This document shows, in pieces, positions 23,130-34,841 of a DNA stretch of 64,000 nucleotides. The DNA comes from Panorpa germanica (Eukaryota; Arthropoda; Insecta; Mecoptera; Panorpidae): assembly GCA_963678705.1 (NCBI GenBank), contig OY783206.1, positions 15,821,807 to 15,885,806 of the forward strand, written 5' to 3'. Position 1 is the first letter of the stretch. Every line of letters begins with the position of its first letter. The position numbers and the translations under genes were made by a program. Under the pieces are notes generated by a model. The model did not search any database and had not been told where the DNA came from. It saw only the letters and a list, made by a program, of their open reading frames with translations.

Positions 23130-24218
23130 TTTGGATTACACAAGTGAGAAAAAGAAATAAACTTATTATTTGTTTTCGACTTACAGCGAGAGTATTATCT
23201 TCATCTGCGTACTGATCCTTGTTGCTCGTATGCCGCAATTACACGTGCAAATACTTTTACTTTATGCACAAAGCCCCCACTTTTATAGGTGCTGTTTAAA
23301 TTGTTCACAATGTTTTTAACACCGTAAATACTTTTCAGGAACACACACAGTACACTTAGTTTAAGTTTGTGAAATATCTTTGTTATATTATAACCTAATT
23401 TTGACTTTATTAAGTTAGTGTTGGCTCGGAAAATGGTTTTCCCGAATTTCACACACCTTACAATAGTTTTATATATCCTACCGACTGCGCCACTGTTAGG
23501 TTTTGCCGAACAGACTTATTGAATTTTCTTAAAGTTTGGTATTTCGTTTAGAGCTTGTAAGTTAGTTTAGTTTTCTATTGCAGGATAATAAAACAAATAT
23601 TATTAATATAATTTAACTTTATTGATATATAAAAGTTCTACTAGAATTAGTTATTCACATTAAGTTATAAAAAGTAATTTAACCAATAATTAGTCTATCG
23701 ATTATTCAGTGTTAATAGTTTGAAGGATAGACTGTGAATGATCTTCAGTACAAGATTCTCTTATTAGGTAACTTCAGTGCGTGAGACAAAACATATCCTG
23801 ACTTGTCACATCTAGGGTTTGTTATCTAAAGTTCCAAGGGTTGATTTAAAAGATACAGGCCCACACAACTAGCTGGGGATGTTTACATAAGTCAGCTCTC
23901 ACATATGAAATCAATAGACTGACTTGAACACTTGACTTATCAGCTTTAAATATATCCAGGATATAACATGTCGCTTAATTTGCATAATTTCTTGTTAATT
24001 CTCTTCCTTAAACATTCTATGGATGGGCCAATACTATATAAAACAATATCATCTGCAAGTTGTAAAATAAATGAGTGATCGTCTTTTAATTTAAAAACGT
24101 CTTTAGAATATATTGTGTATAAAAGTGGACTAAGAATAGATCCTTAAAGTAGGCCTTTATTGCAGGTAAATGCAATTTCTTGCATAAGGTAATTTCTTAC
24201 ATAAATGGGTCTCAATTC

Positions 24219-24812
24219 TTAATATGACATTAACCAATTTGTAATTTTGCTGGTTATTCCAATTTCGCTTAATTTCAGGTGTAGGTTAGGATATGTAACT
24301 GCATCATAAGCTTCCTTATTATCTAAGAACACAGCTAGCATGTATTTATTAGAGCTATACGTTTTTTGAATGTCCAGATTAAATATATTTAAGCTGTCAT
24401 GCACACTTCGATTTTTTCTAAATTCAAATTTCGAATCTGGTAATTTATTGTTGTGTTCTAAATACCATTCTAATCCTTTTTTCATAACATTTTCCATTGT
24501 TTTGGCTACGCATGATATTAAAGTAATTGGTCGATATGATGATGCTACTTCAGGGTTCTTTCCAGATTTTAGAATAGGAACAATAATATGATTTTTCCAA
24601 CCGCTAGGAATTATTCTGGTATTGAATATTTTATTAAAATTGTTAATTAGGGCAATTTTGGCGCTTTTAGGTAAATTTTGGATCATTTCATATGAGATTC
24701 TGTCAATACCTGTAATTGTTTTTTTAATATGATTTAAACTGTAATTTAATTTTTCTAATTGTATAGATTTATCTAAAAATTCTACTACTTTAAAATTTTG
24801 AATACACGGCAT
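24219..24812 (-). CDS. LINE reverse transcriptase, N-terminal half of the palm
   Basis: 197 residues containing GIDRISYEMIQNLP, GWKNHIIVPILKSGK, SSYRPITLISCVAK, KNRSVHDSLNIFN and AVFLDNKEAYDAV, i.e. RT blocks 0 to 3. Just downstream, in other frames at about 24200-23990, the GSILSPLLYTIYS and LADDIVLYS blocks follow, with the catalytic ADD. The downstream part is cut by the Gypsy insertion. The in-frame break at 24219 and a second near 24145 mean the LINE is dead. Confidence 0.8.
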   Translation of the reverse strand: MPCIQNFKVVEFLDKSIQLEKLNYSLNHIKKTITGIDRISYEMIQNLPKSAKIALINNFNKIFNTRIIPSGWKNHIIVPILKSGKNPEVASSYRPITLISCVAKTMENVMKKGLEWYLEHNNKLPDSKFEFRKNRSVHDSLNIFNLDIQKTYSSNKYMLAVFLDNKEAYDAVTYPNLHLKLSEIGITSKITNWLMSY

Positions 24813-25749
24813 TGGAACGATATTGTAATTACCACAATAATTTCTAGCAAACTCTTCAATCCAATATCATACTTCTGGTGCACTGATTTATTTTCGGTCT
24901 TGATAATTTATGAACTACTCCCCATATTAATTTAGCTGGAGTTTTTAGATTAATATTTTTACAAAATTTCTTGTATTCCTCCTTCCTTCTTATCCTAAAA
25001 TATTTTTGTGTGTTTGCTTGTTCCTTTTTAAAATTTAGATAATTTTCCATATTAGAATTTCTATTAAATTTAGTTAAAGCTAATCTTCTTTTAGAAACCA
25101 TTTTATTACAATTGCTGTCCCACCATAGGGGTTTTTCATGTTTTGGGTCCTTATTATAAATTTTAGTGCATGGAATACTTTCCTCCGCTGACACATTCAT
25201 GGTATTAATTAAATGCTCATAGCTGATATATAATTTTGAACCAATATCAAATTTATTGGATATAATATTTTAATATTCGTTCCAGTCAGCTTTTTTAAAA
25301 TTTCTTCTAGTGATATAACTCCTTGTTCGACCTATGTCAACATTGTTTAAATTTGTTAATTTAAAAAGTATGGGATAATGATCACTTCCCATGCTGTCAT
25401 TTAATACCTTCCAGTCTATTAACATGTGCATTATCCTAGGAGTAATAAGGGTTAAATCCAAGATACTATCTCTTTTATAAGGATGGTGGACTCTTGTAGG
25501 ACAATCATAAGAAGTTTGTAGAAGAATCATGAAGAAGTTCTTCATCAATAAATTTATTCAATTCTTGTCCTTCGTAATTTATTAAGTTGTTTATATTCCA
25601 TGATGGATGAAGTGAATTAAAATCTCCTGCTAGTATCACTGGTAATTTAATTTGTCTGTACATTTGTTTCCATTTTAAACTATCAATTTTCTCTCTTACT
25701 AGAGCCAAGTACAATGGCATACATTTTTATAGTTAGAGATAATAACTAT

Positions 25750-26081
25750 ATTGAGAGTTCGGCGGCGACACATGCTTAAAACAAGTTATGGCGTATTAAC
25801 CTACGCTGCAATGATAACTTACTGTCTCACTAAAGTGTTTATAATATATATTGTGAAACTTCACTATTATATCGTAGATTTAAACGGCTCTTATAAACTC
25901 TCATAAAGCATGAGAGCCTTACCTACGCACTCTTGCAATTTGAACTATACATGCAGGACTTGTTCTATCATGTCCAGTGAGTGATCAAAATTGGTTTTAT
26001 TTTCTGTATGCATTTCCACTGTGCGTTTTTGTTAGGTTTTGCAATCCTAATAATAATATAGGGATTCTAACGTGTTGTCAC
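25750..26081 (+). repeat. Partial BEL/Pao LTR-like repeat
   Basis: About 330 bp nearly identical to 5811-6143 in opposite orientation (starts TTGAGAGTTCGGCGGCGAC, ends near AACGTGTTGTCACG). It abuts the 5' edge of the RNase H LINE at about 25730. No BEL coding sequence lies next to it, so it is a detached fragment. Confidence 0.6.
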
Positions 26082-26724
26082 GTTTTTTAAATTTTGTAAT
26101 TACGTATTAGCGAACTAAGGATGCTCTCACACAGTGACTGTAGCATTGATTCGCCTTAGCACACTTTAGCATGAGATCAAGTTTCTACTATAATTTTTAG
26201 GAATATATTACAGTATTAACTATCTGCTGTTCATGAAATCGTACAAACAAAGTAGACCGCAGTCGTTCTGTACGAAGTAGCATCTACCCCAGAGAGTTCA
26301 TAAATATAAGAGTCCGTGTAGAACGTAGAGACGTATGAACTACATACTACTTTGATACAAAACAGCGTCTTGATAACCATTAAACTACTCATGATAAAGT
26401 GTGTTTATTCTAATCAACTGGAGACAATGTGAAAGTACCCTAAAACACTCTTAGAGCTTAGAGCATACAGCCAAACAAAGATTTAGAACTATATAAACTA
26501 AGAAAAATACACGAGAGATAACGTTACTATGATAGTCGGGCTTACAAAAAAATATTGAAAATCGGGCAGTAAAGAATAATAAGTGTTAACATATATTATG
26601 ATTTAATTATCATAACCCTATATTATCGGTTTCGTCGCGTTTAAGAAAAACTGATAGTTTGTGTTGCAGATAAGCAGAGTCTACAGAACGACAAAAGTAA
26701 GTAAATACTTCAATTAAGTAACAC
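26082..26724. other. Non-coding spacer, nothing recognised
   Basis: About 640 bases of unique-looking sequence between the LTR-like fragment and the mariner end. No long frame, RNA gene or repeat partner was found in the window. Confidence 0.4.
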
Positions 26725-27011
26725 ATGGGCTGAAAAGTCCCGGGCCTAACATATAGATGGCGCTAGTTTTATTGCATTCACCTTTTTTTTCAGTTAATGC
26801 TTACCTTCAAAAGACAGCTGGTAAAATTTTATGATATTCTATTCAGTAGTTTGTGAGTTATTGTGCTAAGAGTGACGCTACTTTTGTTATTTTCAAAACA
26901 ATGGATCAAAAACAATTTCGTGTTTTAATTTTACACTGCTTCTTGATGGGAAAAAATACCGTTCAAGCAAAGCAATGGCTTAAAAAGTGTTATGGGGACT
27001 CCGCTCCATAA
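26725..27011 (+). mobile_element. Mariner transposon, 5' fragment
   Basis: A mariner-type terminal sequence (GGGCTGAAAAGTCCCGGG) at about 26729 is followed by an untranslated leader and an ATG at 26901 opening MDQKQFRVLILHCFLMGKNT, then AKQWLKKCYGDSAP. This is the N-terminus of a mariner transposase (first helix-turn-helix). The match ends at a TAA at 27010 and the sequence beyond is unrelated, so about 37 codons of a ~345-codon gene remain. No catalytic domain or second inverted repeat was seen. Confidence 0.8.
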
Positions 27012-28382
27012 GAAACAACAACAATGAAACGAACAGAAACAACGCCCGCAAATTCGTAACAATATATATATAACTATTTTTAAAGAGTCTTTGAAGTTAT
27101 GTTTTATTTATATATGTAGGATATAATTTAGGATTAGATATAATTAGTTTGTAAGAAATAATAATTATAAAGAACTCTATAAAATAGGGTAGGAACATTG
27201 CTAATATTAAGTTATATTCAAATGTTACTAGCTCTGTTTTTGAAACGATTTGTGGACCCCGTTCACTTGACAAGTCGCTTGCTACGACATGCAGCAGATG
27301 CATGGTTAGCGCGGCAGAAGATTGTTAAAATGGCGATAGTAGTAACATACACAGTTTCTATGGCAGTCATTGGTAAATTCGGGAAATGTAGTATTAACTA
27401 GTTGTTAATAACACTAAGAATTAGAATCCGTTTTACAATATTACTAGTTGTAATATTTGTTGTTTGATAATATTGTTTTGAACTATTTTTATATATGTGA
27501 GTTATTTTTGTAATATAATTTCTTTGAGAAATAATTAATTGAACTATTATTAAATTCAGTTATGTGTTAACTTTATTTTTAATAAGCTAAATTGTAAATG
27601 GGGGCTCAACTAAGGATTGAAATAACATCAAAACAGCTAAAACCATATCTGGTAATCAAGCTAACACCCACTAAGGTGTAAGGTAGACCCACAATTGGAA
27701 ACGTCAACCAGGATAGGTATATTGTCACCCTACATATATATACGGGTAAATGCGACTATTAAACACCTCGAAAAAAACATATTTTACACAACAGCTTAAT
27801 GACACAATTTGGCATGTGTATGGAGTATAGTATGTAGATTAATAATTTGCTGTCAAATATTAATGTCCACCCATTGGAGCTACGAGTCTTTGAAGGTAAT
27901 GTTTTATTTATATACATACAGGTAAATGCGACTATCAAACACCTCTAAAAAACATGTATTACACTACAGCTGAATGACACAATTTTTCGAAGCTACGAGT
28001 CTTTGAAATTAGTGTTTTATTTTTATATAAAATCCTTGAAACTCTATCATATTTTGATTTATATATACAATTATATTTATCAATTTAGCTATAATTACAA
28101 TAACTAATTAGGATGATTTCTTACAAAAAAAAAAATTAAAAAGAGTTTATCTTCTCTGGAATTGAACCCGGTTCTGTAAGTTTGAAAGATATAAGCGTTC
28201 CCACTACACTAGCAGTGCTTATTAGTAATCTATGTTAAAGCGTATATTCACAGTAATGTATATATATAATGTTTAAGCCACTAAATATTCCTTTGTGAAG
28301 GGATACGCAAATTCCTGACTTTTTATATTTTTAAGTGTTAAGTGTTTTCTAGGGTTGTTTTTTATATTAATTTTGTTATTTA
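27012..28382. repeat. AT-rich spacer with short repeated blocks
   Basis: The block GAGTCTTTGAA followed by TGTTTTATTT occurs near 27085, 27887 and 28007. The block GGTAAATGCGACTAT occurs at about 27745 and 27922, each followed by AACACCTC and a TGACACAATTT motif. This is a degraded tandem repeat of about 120-180 bp units. No gene was recognised. Confidence 0.5.
28151..28222 (-). tRNA. tRNA-like sequence, probably a tRNA-Glu-type relic
   Basis: The minus strand has an A-box-like CTAGTGTAGTGGGAACGC, a loop containing TTTCAAA (anticodon TTC would be Glu) and a good B box (GGGTTCAATTCC) at tRNA spacing. The T-stem and acceptor pairing are poor, so this is unlikely to be a working tRNA. It could be a pseudogene or a SINE head. 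Confidence 0.3.
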
Positions 28383-28681
28383 TTGGTGGTTCTTGCCAAG
28401 GCTAAAAATTGTGCTACAAAGTTGAATTTTGTATGTGTGCTAAATTTGGTACCTAATTTACAAATCGAAAAGATATCTCAAATTGTGAATAAGGAAGTTA
28501 CTCAAATTACGAATAAATTGAAAATATTTTATATTTTGTTGAAAATTTTGTTTATATTGTTGTTATATGTAAAATTAATATAGAACGAGTTAAATATTCC
28601 AATTTACAAATGGAATTCAAATTTGAAATAAATTTCATTTTATAAGCAAAAAGCGGACGTACCTTGCGACGGATAAACGCT
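28383..28681 (+). mobile_element. Helitron-like 3' end (plus orientation)
   Basis: The reverse complement of this stretch is similar to the units at 8740-8880. It ends CCTTGCGACGGATAAACGCTAA followed by T, fitting the Helitron CTRR|T end, with a weak hairpin upstream. No 5' end or Rep gene was seen. Confidence 0.45.
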
Positions 28682-28689
28682 AATATTTC

Positions 28690-29055
28690 TAAATATTTCT
28701 TAAATATTTCAAAATTTAACGCAAACTGGACTTTATTTATTACACTAATAAAATAATAAATTGAAAGGAGCACTAGCTCTATCCTTCTTTAACACTAGCG
28801 CTATTGTTTTGAGTCATGCCCAGCTGCTTCTACATCGGCTCAACTACAATTGTTTTGTGTGTGTTGCAAAATTACTGAGATGTGGTGATGTAACAAATGT
28901 ATTAAAGTATAATAACTAGGTAATCAAGAAGAAATATATATTTATTAACAAAATTAATATAAGATGCTAACTTACAAAAAGTAACACAAATAAAACATAT
29001 AATAGAAATACTAAGAAAACAGCAATGACAATTTATTACCTCTATTTTTAATTTA
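28690..29055. other. AT-rich spacer, nothing recognised
   Basis: About 370 bases between the Helitron-like end and the inverted dispersed repeat. No coding or RNA feature was seen. Confidence 0.4.
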
Positions 29056-29059
29056 ACAC

Positions 29060-29620
29060 ATAAAAATAAAATTTATTACTAGATTTTTTAATTAATTTAA
29101 GTATATATTTTTTATTTTATAAATCGTTATCTGGGGGTAGTGATTTATTTGGAAGAAAATAACGGATGTAAGCTTAATACAATATATTTTAACTTTTACC
29201 GTATGAACGTATAATTACAACTCTTATTTTAGAACTAACTTAAAAGTAACAAAATCTAATTTTAAAACAATGTATAATGTACAATGAAAGAGGATAACAA
29301 TATCAATAGCTAAGATTTTTTTTCTCTGTTAAAACAGTATCAATTCAATACAACATGATCAATTATATAAAAATGATGAACATTTAAATTAAAAACTATA
29401 TCAAACTAAATAAAATCATGTTTGCTTCGATCCACGCAATACTGAACAATCTCGATAAAATTGTGTGCTCCAATGTTCTATTGATGATGGTCTATTATTT
29501 TAGGTTATCAATTGATATATTTTATTTTATTATTTTGAAATTATACATTTCTTGTAAGTAACAAAAATTAAATTTATGAGTACCTGTTAATGTTATTATT
29601 ATTATTTTTTAGTTTATTAT
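29060..29620 (-). repeat. Dispersed repeat, inverted relative to 46335-46890
   Basis: About 560 bp matches 46335-46890 in opposite orientation (shared strings: GATCCACGCAATACTGAACA, AGAACTAACTTAAAAGTAAC, ATCGTTATCTGGGGGTAGTG). At the right end it also shares AGGTACTCATAAAT with copies A (about 34040) and B (about 46360). It is therefore a third, inverted partial copy of the A/B family. It has no coding content. Confidence 0.7.
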
Positions 29621-29634
29621 TATATGGTCAGAAA

Positions 29635-30720
29635 AATGAACAACGAATGGAGACTCTGTAGTGATTATCGTCAATTGCATGCAAACACTATCGCAGACAA
29701 CTACACACCACCGTTGATTCAAGGCTGTTTTCTTCGTCTATGTGACACCTGCATATAGTTGAAGCTGGATCTGGGTAAAGCCTACAACCAAGTGCCAATG
29801 CTCCCAGATCACATACAAAAGACGGCTATCATCACTCCCTGGGGCCTCTACGAATATCTGGTAATGCCATTTGGACTAAAGAACGCAACTCAGACTTTCC
29901 AACGCTTCATGGACGCCATCTTCAAAGACCTGGATTTTGTCTTCATCTACATTGATGACATTCTGGTCATGTCGAAGAGTCAACAGAGACACAAAAGGCA
30001 TCTACACATTATTTTCGAACGCCTGAAGTCCCACTCACTGAGTGCAAACATCAACAAATGTTCTTTCGGTCAAACTGAGGTGCAATTTCTCGGTTATGTG
30101 TTAAATTCTTAGAGCTACTTTCCCATGAGCAAACGGGTTGATGCCATTACAAACTACAAGAAACCTGAAACTGTAGAAGAATTAAGACGTTTTCTCGGCA
30201 TTGTAAACTACTACAGACGCTGCATCCCACAGGCAGCACACACCCAGACAGCACTAAACAACTATCTGAAACACTCAAAGAAGAAGGACAGAACTAAAAT
30301 ACAATGCAGAACGATTACAGAACTTTCAAAATTTAAACCGATCATAAGCCACTCATTTACGCGTTTAAGCAGAAACTGGAAAAAGCTTCGGAAGGACAGC
30401 TCAGAGACCTGGACTTCATTTCGCAATTTTCAACTGACTTTTGTTATGTAAAAGGTGAAGACAACATTATCCCTGACGCTGTGTCACGAATTCCAGAAAA
30501 AAGTCCAGAAACAATACAACAAGCTCAACTTCGACATCGTACACAACACAGCTCATCCCAGCGGTCGAACCACCTCTAAACAACTAAGAGAAAAATTTAT
30601 TTGGCCAGGAATCCGAAAAGATCCAATTATGTTGATTAACGCAACCAACTCGATAGTTCCAGATCGTCGAAGACCTATCCTTAATTTCCTGAATAGTTTG
30701 AACTGTAACTGAACTAGAAT
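29635..30720 (+). mobile_element. Ty3/Gypsy pol remnant (fossil)
   Basis: Plus-strand RT motifs: WRLCSDYRQLHANTI, KLDLGKAYNQVP, FGLKNATQTFQRFMDAIF, FVFIYIDDILVMSKS (YIDD catalytic box), KCSFGQTEVQFLGYVL, then LRRFLGIVNYYRR. Beyond about 30440 it resembles the RNase H to integrase linker (DNIIPDAVSRI). No gag or LTR pair was found. It is broken in several places and old. Confidence 0.8.
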
Positions 30721-31923
30721 CTTCTAACTAATATAAACGGTCTTGTGAACTAACTGATTATTTAGGGGTCCTTTTTAATATTTGAATGAAATAAATGTTA
30801 TTATATGTATATTGACGTTTTTATTTGTTTAAATATCCAAAAAGTTGACGAAGATATAGCTATAGTAAATAAGAATTTTAGTTTTGCCGCTTGTTTTACC
30901 CTACGTGTGACGTCACAGAAGATATAAGTAATCTTGAGTATTTTTCCTTTTGCACAACCATCATAACATAAAACTTGATGGGATACATAAACTAGCTATC
31001 CATAGTAAATGACGTATCACATACACAGGTGTATGTTTGTGCCATGTATAAAAGAGATGACAAATATTTAGTTTTTATAACTTAAGATTCATTTAAAGAT
31101 TAAATCGTCAAAATTTATTGCTTTTGTTATTGATTTTAAGTATATAAACAAATTTAAATTAATTTTGTATGTCAACAGAGTTAGTAGATTCTAGATATAA
31201 CCGCAATATGCTAATTCGCAACCCACCATATCAAGGATGCAATACCTAAAATAAAATTAACATAAATAATATGTTATCATCTATACTCGTATATTAAAAT
31301 TTTGCTCCGTCTGTTTATTGTGTTTGATTTAAATTTAATAAATTTATCTAAATGTAAATGGTGCATTCTTGTAAACCATACTTTGCCATGCATATAAACT
31401 AACCTAACTATAGTCAAAGTTACGAAATATCGGCATGACGTTGGCTAAGAAATGCCTGGACTAAGATTTGATGAACGTATTTTCTTATTATACAGCAAAA
31501 TATTGTTTATAACAGCGTCATCTATGAGAGCTATTGTGAAATAATTTAAAAAAACTATATGTACGAATATGTTTAGAAATTACTTATATTGAAATTAACT
31601 ATTTTTAACTAAATTAACTTATTAATGATTTATATAATATATATTATTGATATTAATAAATATTTATACTTATTGAAGTAATAATAATGCATACTATTTT
31701 TGTAAATAACAAATAACTGAGTAAAAGTTAATTCTTTATTTATGTTTCTTTGTATAATTATTTATAATATAATATGCACAATTATTAATGATGGCACAAT
31801 AGCTCAAAGCAATTATGCTTGACGTAAGACTGCTGTGTCTTCGTATTTAGTTTCTTGTTAGATTGTTATCACAATTAAATTGATTATGCACTTATAATAA
31901 TAAAATTTAGGAAGCAGCGGTGT
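30721..31923. other. Long non-coding spacer
   Basis: 1.2 kb of AT-rich sequence with no convincing frame. A perfect palindrome containing a CRE-like core (CTGTGACGTCACAG, about 30906-30919) is the only notable element, and its role is unknown. Confidence 0.4.
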
Positions 31924-31955
31924 AGTTCACACGTGTGAGGAGTTCACACGTGTGA
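31924..31955. repeat. Twin palindromes AGTTCACACGTGTGA
   Basis: Two direct copies of a 15-base unit with the perfect core TTCACACGTGTGA at 31924-31938 and 31941-31955, separated by two bases. Each holds an E-box (CACGTG). This could be a protein-binding site or a relic of a transposon end. The DDE transposase remnant begins just to the right. Confidence 0.6.
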
Positions 31956-31959
31956 AATA

Positions 31960-32290
31960 TTTTCATTTTTCAGTTTATCTGTGTCAATGATTTTGATATA
32001 AAGCTCTTCATGTTTCTTTGTGATGCGATGAATTTCAAATACTTTTGATAGATGGTTTTCTTTAGCAAGAAACGAAAGTTCGGTTTTTAGTATTTCTAGT
32101 GTGGTTGAGATATATATTTTGAAGATAAATAAGCAAATCGTTTCTTTCCATGTTGTGTTAGGTAGAGGTTCAGGTTTAGGTAGATATTGTTTGGAATGTA
32201 TGTTACGTTATCCATGATCATTAAGAATGGCTCTTGTAAATTGGGAATAAGTTGTTCTTTAAACCATTTCTTTAAACAATTTTGCATTCA
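31960..32290 (-). pseudogene. DDE (IS630/Tc1-like) transposase remnant
   Basis: The minus strand encodes a 63-residue frame with NCLKKWFKEQLIPNLQEPFL followed by MIMDNVTY, matching the W-x-x-x-L-x-P-N-L ... V-I-M-D-N-A-x-Y-H stretch around the second catalytic Asp of a Tc1-like transposase family. Just downstream (31960-32095) the sequence continues in degraded form (LVEILKTELSFLAKENHL). The N-terminal and C-terminal parts are missing, and no inverted repeats were identified. Confidence 0.5.
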
Positions 32291-32299
32291 TATCATGGT

Positions 32300-33984
32300 A
32301 ATCCAATATCTGACATTTTGTTGAAAATATTAGTGACGCATTCTCCACTGAAATTAGTTTGCAAATAATTAATATTTCAGAATATTTTTATATTTTATTC
32401 ATAATATTTTAATATTGCTTTTTGACACTCACACTGATTTTTCTCTTATACTACATACTTCTGCTGTCCTTTACACGTACAAAAAAATGTTTGTACTGTA
32501 GGACTCCAATTATCCAGACTAATTGGGGTTCAAGCCAATTTGGAATTATAGTTCTATTGCGGCTTTAAGTAATATTTGAATAATAATCCAATATTTATGT
32601 TAAACTTTACCAATATTAGAAATGTCAACGGCAATAATGTCGGTCTATCATTTTCAAAATATCGCAATGCATCGACAAAATACGATCGGCAGGTTTGCGT
32701 TAGGTTTAAAACCTCTGTCTTAACAGCGCTGGAAGAATCTTCGTTTAAATTCATTATATTCAGGGATATAGTGAGACAGCGTCTGTTTATTACCATTAAA
32801 GAAATATTTGTTGAAAAAGGATAGCATATACTTTAAACATACTGTACTGAACGAAATACTATACAAGTATACAAGTGTAACGGTGAAAAATATATTTTAC
32901 TTGTCTAACTGCATCTCGTTTCTCTCTCACTTTGAAATAAATTAAATGAAAATGAACTTAAAAAAAATATATCCAAGTGTGAAAGAAACAGGAATACTTA
33001 ATGAATGATGTTGGAAAAAGAAAGAATATTATTATGAAAAAATTCTAACAACTAACACAAAATCTGTGACAGGTAGGGAATGAATTTGAACTAAAAGCGA
33101 CTTTTGCGTACCACTTTCGAACTATTAACGAACTTGCTAAGACTACATATATCAGATTTTGTTTCACAAAATCTTAACAGGTAGGGAATAAATTTGAACT
33201 AAAATTGGTTTCTGTGTTGTTGCTTCGAACTTGTAAAGCGTTAGAATTGAATTGTACGAGTGACTCGAACTTCACCAAGCCAATCTACTTCACTAAATGT
33301 TTATTGGGAAGGTGTGGCAAGAACAGAGGAGGGATTCAAAAAGTATTAAAAATTGTTTTACTTTATTTATGAATGGTCCGTATATATTAAGAACGAAGGC
33401 CAGTCAGACCTACATCATTTTATAAAGACTGAATTTCTTTTAGCGCAAGTACGAACTACAGCAGGTAAGAATAGGTGGCTACTAGGAATCTTGAGTCGCA
33501 CTGGATTTGCCAGGTACCAGGTAGCAATGGAGTATCAATTGGTGAAAAATTACGTCGTAGTGTAAAGGTTGATTTTTTGTTTGTTTATACTATGACATTA
33601 TAAATACACCTGTTTGCCAAGTTCTGCCTTAGTAGAACTTCTCTTTTCGTTTGGTGGAATGATAATGGGACCTTGTCGACGAAAAATGAAAGATACAATA
33701 CTTGAATAAATAGTAATATTAAAATCCGTGACATAAATAACATATGTTTTATGTAAATTCTCATAATTATTAAAAAAAATAACATTTATATTACTCACAT
33801 AAAGAGAATTCTATTTTCTCAAAAGTGTTTTTAAAATACGTATTTTGCATTTTGTGTTTAAATACTAACATAAAATTAATTTTTTATTTTGTATTTGAAA
33901 TAGGAAAATAACGAGGTATTTGTATTTTGTGCTTAAATGCTTTGTGCACAACTCTGATAATAAATATTCTCATTTAAAGATGTC
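32300..33984. other. Long non-coding spacer with one short direct repeat
   Basis: 1.7 kb without a recognised gene. A direct repeat (ACAGGTAGGGAAT followed by TTTGAACTAAAA) lies at about 33070 and 33178. Frames of 60-80 codons at 32554-32824 (both strands) and 33353-33565 show no family likeness. Confidence 0.4.
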
Positions 33985-34841
33985 CACATAAATAATATTA
34001 ATTAAAATATAAAAAATAATTAAATTAACATTAACAGGTACTCATAAATGTAATTTTTGTTACTAAGAAATATACAATTACATATTAATGAAATAAAATA
34101 AATAAATTTATATATATATTTTTTACTTATATTCACTAATTCAAATAATTCCTAGATTATATAGTTAGATAAAACACATAACAATTGTAATTTAATAAAT
34201 GCTTAAAACTGTAATGCATCTTACTTGTAGTAAAATTTTTTTGTTTTATTATTTTAATATGGGAAAACAAATCTAACAAAGCCAGTACTACAATGCCCGC
34301 AAACGAATGAAGAAGACTAATCTATATTTCTCTGTCTCAGTGTATTGCTTTAATAGTAAATACTCTTTTAATAACACTAATTTAGTTTAATTAAATTGTT
34401 TTATTATTTATCTCAACAATATATTATATTTTAGTATTAAAATTTATAGTGTGTCAAGTCAAGAATAAATCGTTTGTCATCTTTTAGAGCAGATTTTTAA
34501 GCTATTTTATTGATAGGTATGTAATATGTTTTGTTATATTTAGCAGAGATAAACTATTAATTTATATTAATCAGGTTTATTATATTTAATTAGATGTACA
34601 CATGAGTTATGATGTCACAGAGTATAGAATTACATAGTAGGACGGTATTACAGAGTATAGTATTAACTACAGTATTACCGAGTGTAGAAAGAAAGATACA
34701 ATAGTGTCAATACCGAAAGGGCGCTAAATTTAAATCCAACACTCCCTCTAAATTTAGACATTCTAACAACAAATTATGATTAATTGAGTGCAAAAAACAT
34801 GAAAATATTAATCAAGTTATAGTACAAGATATTCTAACATA

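Larger units (their letters stand above)
16999..23968 (-). mobile_element. Ty3/Gypsy LTR retrotransposon (errantivirus-like), broken fossil
   Basis: LTRs start TGTTAGGTTTTGCCG and end GGATATAACA: 16999-17586 (3' side in element sense) and 23494-23968 (5' side). They differ in length and are otherwise highly similar. Flanking bases TGTT/TGTC suggest a 4-bp target duplication. The minus strand just inside the 5' LTR reads GTGGCGCAGTCGGTAGGA, a Gypsy-type primer site. Parts: gag with two zinc knuckles (22092-23129), protease (21622-21981), RT N-terminal region (from about 21600), and env-like or C-terminal sequence (about 18180-20600, with a transmembrane-like stretch near 18900-19060). It inserted into the RNase H LINE. 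It is broken, with several interruptions. The similar LTRs suggest moderate age. Confidence 0.85.
15290..25730 (-). mobile_element. RNase H-bearing LINE (R1/I-like), broken, split by a Gypsy element
   Basis: Minus-strand order: endonuclease (about 25720-25270: ILAGDFNSLHPSW, SILDLTLIT, GSDHYPILF), linker with basic KRRLALTKF (25200-24856), RT (24812 down to 23969: YRPITLISCVAKTMENVM, KFEFRKNRSVHDSL, AVFLDNKEAYDAV, then ADDIVLYS). It is interrupted at 16999-23968 by a Ty3/Gypsy element and resumes at 16998 (SVEKSQAVIFTRH, AKFLGIWFD), ending with RNase H (IPGHCGIRGNEIAEKLA) and a CCHC-like CQCSEEGTLDHIIFEC by 15370. Terminal RNase H and this order fit the R1/I/LOA group. Several stops and frameshifts are present, and an F replaces the expected G in the GFRKN-type motif. 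The 5' end is missing. Confidence 0.8.

Noticed and set aside
28151-28222. A functional tRNA gene
   Set aside because: A and B boxes are visible but the T-stem and acceptor stem do not pair well, so it is listed only as a relic.
32554-32824. Overlapping frames on both strands of about 80 codons
   Set aside because: No motif, no neighbouring gene signals, and AT-rich composition. Probably chance.
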